NCBI GenBank assembly: GCA_035540915.1
Contig: DATLFQ010000188.1
Coordinates: 1-8,073, forward strand
Length of the DNA stretch: 8,073 nucleotides
Origin: DATLFQ01 sp035540915
GTDB lineage: Bacteria; Actinomycetota; Acidimicrobiia; Acidimicrobiales; GCA-2861595
Direction of reading: 5' to 3'
The first letter of the stretch is position 1. The number at the start of each line of letters is the position of its first letter. Positions 6,740 through 8,073 of the stretch are shown here, piece by piece. The notes beneath the pieces were generated by a model, which worked only from the letters and a program-made list of their open reading frames with translations, ran no database searches and was not told the origin of the DNA. A program made the translations under genes and the position numbers.

Positions 6740-6744
6740 GAGGA
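6740..6744 (+). promoter_or_regulatory. Ribosome binding site of the NERD-domain gene
   Basis: GAGGA lies six bases before ATG 6751. It supports that start over the much longer open frame extending upstream to 6163, which overlaps the opposite-strand gene. Confidence 0.55.
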
Positions 6745-6750
6745 TTGGTC

Positions 6751-7539
6751 ATGGGCGAACGCAAAGCAGGTGCACGCTTACGGCGGCGGGTACGGGAGCG
6801 TCAATGGCGCGAGCTGCGTGACAGAGGTCCGCGAGCCTGGCTGGCCGTTACGTCGTATCCGGCCATCATCGCGGCCTCGTTGGGCTCGATGGCCCTCGTC
6901 TCGTTGGTCGGGGGACGGTGGCCACCGGCGGCAGCCGAGAGTGCCTTCCAGCGTGGCCTGATTCTCGGCGGCGCGTTGGTCGGTGCAGCTTGGTGGATCC
7001 GCGAGATTGCGCAAGCGCTCGCCGCCGGCGCAGAACGCGACCGGAAGGGGGCCTTTGGGGAGGAGTTCACGGCATCCGCCCTGCGGCCTCTTCGACGCCA
7101 TGGCTGGCATGCCGTGCACGACATCGAGTACCGAGGAGCCGGCAACGTCGATCATCTTCTCGTGGGACCCGGCGGCGTCATTGCCATCGACTCGAAGTAC
7201 ACAACCGAACGGCTCTCCGTCACGCCGAAAGCAATCTCCGGAAGCCAACGGAACTACATCGGCCAGGCGAAGTACGCCGCCGGACTTGCGGAACGTGCCC
7301 TTGCCGAGATGGGGCTTGGGCACCTCACGGTCGAGCCAGCGCTGGCGTTCTGGGGCCCAGGCGCGCCAGCCATCGAAGGCGGACATGTGACGATCCAGGG
7401 AACGCTCGTGATCGAGGGCCCTCGGGAGAGCGCCTGGCGGAAGGCTCTTCGAGCGCGGCACCACGTGCTCGACCAGCAGGAGATCGAGTCGATCGTCTCA
7501 CTGCTCAGAGGGTTCGTGCCGGAGAAACGCGCAACGTAG
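6751..7539 (+). CDS. Membrane-anchored NERD (nuclease-related domain) protein
   Basis: The 262-residue protein begins with an Arg-rich cytoplasmic stretch (1-29), followed by two hydrophobic segments (about 31-53 and 66-83) that would place both ends inside the cell. The NERD domain follows: GAFGEEFTASAL (100-111), then NVDHLLVGPGGVIAIDSKY (132-150). The second block has the spacing of a PD-(D/E)xK-type nuclease core, with D134, D147 and K149 and a conserved glutamate at E104 or E105. Asp replaces the more common Glu/Asp-x-Lys glutamate, which the fold tolerates. NERD proteins are predicted nucleases related to Mrr/restriction-type folds, and their biological role is mostly untested; some occur in defence or mobile regions. 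The start at 6751 is chosen for its ribosome binding site and because it removes a low-complexity extension antisense to the sigma-like gene. Its codon use looks less GC-extreme than the relaxase, which may mean a separate origin. Confidence 0.82.
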   Translation: MGERKAGARLRRRVRERQWRELRDRGPRAWLAVTSYPAIIAASLGSMALVSLVGGRWPPAAAESAFQRGLILGGALVGAAWWIREIAQALAAGAERDRKGAFGEEFTASALRPLRRHGWHAVHDIEYRGAGNVDHLLVGPGGVIAIDSKYTTERLSVTPKAISGSQRNYIGQAKYAAGLAERALAEMGLGHLTVEPALAFWGPGAPAIEGGHVTIQGTLVIEGPRESAWRKALRARHHVLDQQEIESIVSLLRGFVPEKRAT

Positions 7540-7697
7540 GTCCGAGGTGGGAGCTCGTAGCTGCGCGAAGCGCCGTTACGCCCTGATCCTGTCGGTCGCC
7601 TAAGCGATGTCGGTGCGCGCGTTCGGCTCGCGACCAGGCCCTGCGCTCCGGCGTGAAGTCGGTGGACGGCGCCACGGACGTCGACCACGATGAGGAG

Positions 7698-8073
7698 ATG
7701 TCGGAGCTGGTGCGCCGCCTCGGTCCGGAGGAGTGGCGCCTGTTGCGGGAGGTCCGGCTGCGGGCGCTAGCCGAAGCGCCGTACGCCTTTGGGTCGACGA
7801 GGGAGGAGGACGCGGCCCGAGCAGACGAGTGGTGGGTCACTTCCGTCACCACACTCGGCTGGTTCGTGGCCATGCGCGGGGCCGAGGCGACCGGCCTGAT
7901 CGCGGCGATCCCAGGCGAGGAGAGCGGCGATCACCACGTGATCTCGACATGGGTGGCACCGGAACGCCGCGGGTCGAGCGTCGCCCACCAGCTCGTCGCC
8001 GCCGTCGTCGCATGGGCTCTGCACCATGGCGCGTCGGGCTTGGTGCTCGATGTCGCCGAGAACAACCCGCGGG
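7698..8073 (+). CDS. GNAT-family N-acetyltransferase, N-terminal part, runs off the right edge
   Basis: The reading frame from ATG 7698 is open for 125 codons to the edge. It starts SELVRRLGPEEWRLLREVRL (residues 2-21) and continues with LAEAPYAFGST (24-34), a strand pair around WFVAMRGAEATGLIAA (55-70), VAPERRGSSVAHQL (86-99) and GLVLDVAENNPR (114-125). This is the standard GNAT order, with the pyrophosphate loop at 90-96 and the NxxxxxxY-type C-terminal part beginning at the edge. The usual R-G-x-G-x-G/A is R-G-S-S-V-A here, a mild departure. GNAT enzymes transfer acetyl from acetyl-CoA to an amine; the substrate cannot be told. AGGAG directly abuts the ATG, which is too close to be ideal, so in-frame GTG 7653, GTG 7662 or GTG 7710 remain possible starts. 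The 158-bp gap from the NERD gene shows no clear terminator or promoter. Confidence 0.85.
   Translation, partial: MSELVRRLGPEEWRLLREVRLRALAEAPYAFGSTREEDAARADEWWVTSVTTLGWFVAMRGAEATGLIAAIPGEESGDHHVISTWVAPERRGSSVAHQLVAAVVAWALHHGASGLVLDVAENNPR

Noticed and set aside
6163..6750. N-terminal extension of the NERD frame
   Set aside because: It is Arg/Ser-rich, antisense to the sigma-like gene and lacks a domain; ATG 6751 has a ribosome binding site and begins a normal membrane protein.
7607..7693. 28-codon frame ending just before the acetyltransferase start
   Set aside because: It has no good ribosome binding site and its Arg/Gly-rich product resembles random GC-rich reading.
7566..7787. Near-identical short repeats: CGAAGCGCCGTTACGCC at 7566-7582 and CGAAGCGCCGTACGCC at 7772-7787
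   Set aside because: They differ by one base insertion, flanking similarity is poor, and the second copy encodes the conserved EAPYA of the acetyltransferase. A fragment of a duplicated gene is conceivable, but chance is as likely.

Overview
The window is very GC-rich, with long overlapping open frames on both strands, and its proteins read like those of Actinomycetota (MobF relaxase, sigma-70-like helical protein, NERD nuclease, GNAT). The exact taxon cannot be fixed from the sequence. Five protein genes can be supported, two of them cut by the window edges.

Left edge (1-771, minus strand): the first 257 codons of csb1/cas7, the Cas7 backbone subunit of a type I-G (formerly I-U) CRISPR-Cas effector. 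The gene has a strong ribosome binding site and appears to be the first gene of a cas operon that continues beyond the left edge. About 78 bp upstream of its start lies CGAAC-N4-GTTCG (849-862), which matches the actinobacterial LexA (SOS) operator. It is nested in a larger imperfect dyad (842-869).

Region 772-1423: about 650 bp with no convincing gene. It holds the putative cas promoter and operator, three close inverted repeats (1101-1178), and a perfect 9-bp-arm dyad (1333-1353) just ahead of the relaxase gene. It is the natural place for a relaxase promoter and possibly an origin of transfer.

Centre (1424-5743, plus strand): a 1,439-residue MobF (TrwC/TraI-like) conjugative relaxase-helicase. 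It has paired catalytic tyrosines, a three-histidine metal site, superfamily 1 helicase motifs and a long helical C-terminus. Two tandem excisionase/MerR-like helix-turn-helix modules sit inside the relaxase domain, between the tyrosines and the histidine core.

Right part: a convergent minus-strand gene (5799-6599) for a diverged sigma-70-like protein; then, divergent from it, a membrane-anchored NERD nuclease-domain protein (6751-7539); then the start of a GNAT acetyltransferase (7698 to the edge).

Together this looks like part of a conjugative or integrative element, or its junction with chromosome. A type I-G CRISPR-Cas operon starts back to back with the transfer relaxase, and the cas promoter may be under DNA-damage control. 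Whether cas operon and relaxase belong to the same element cannot be decided within this window.
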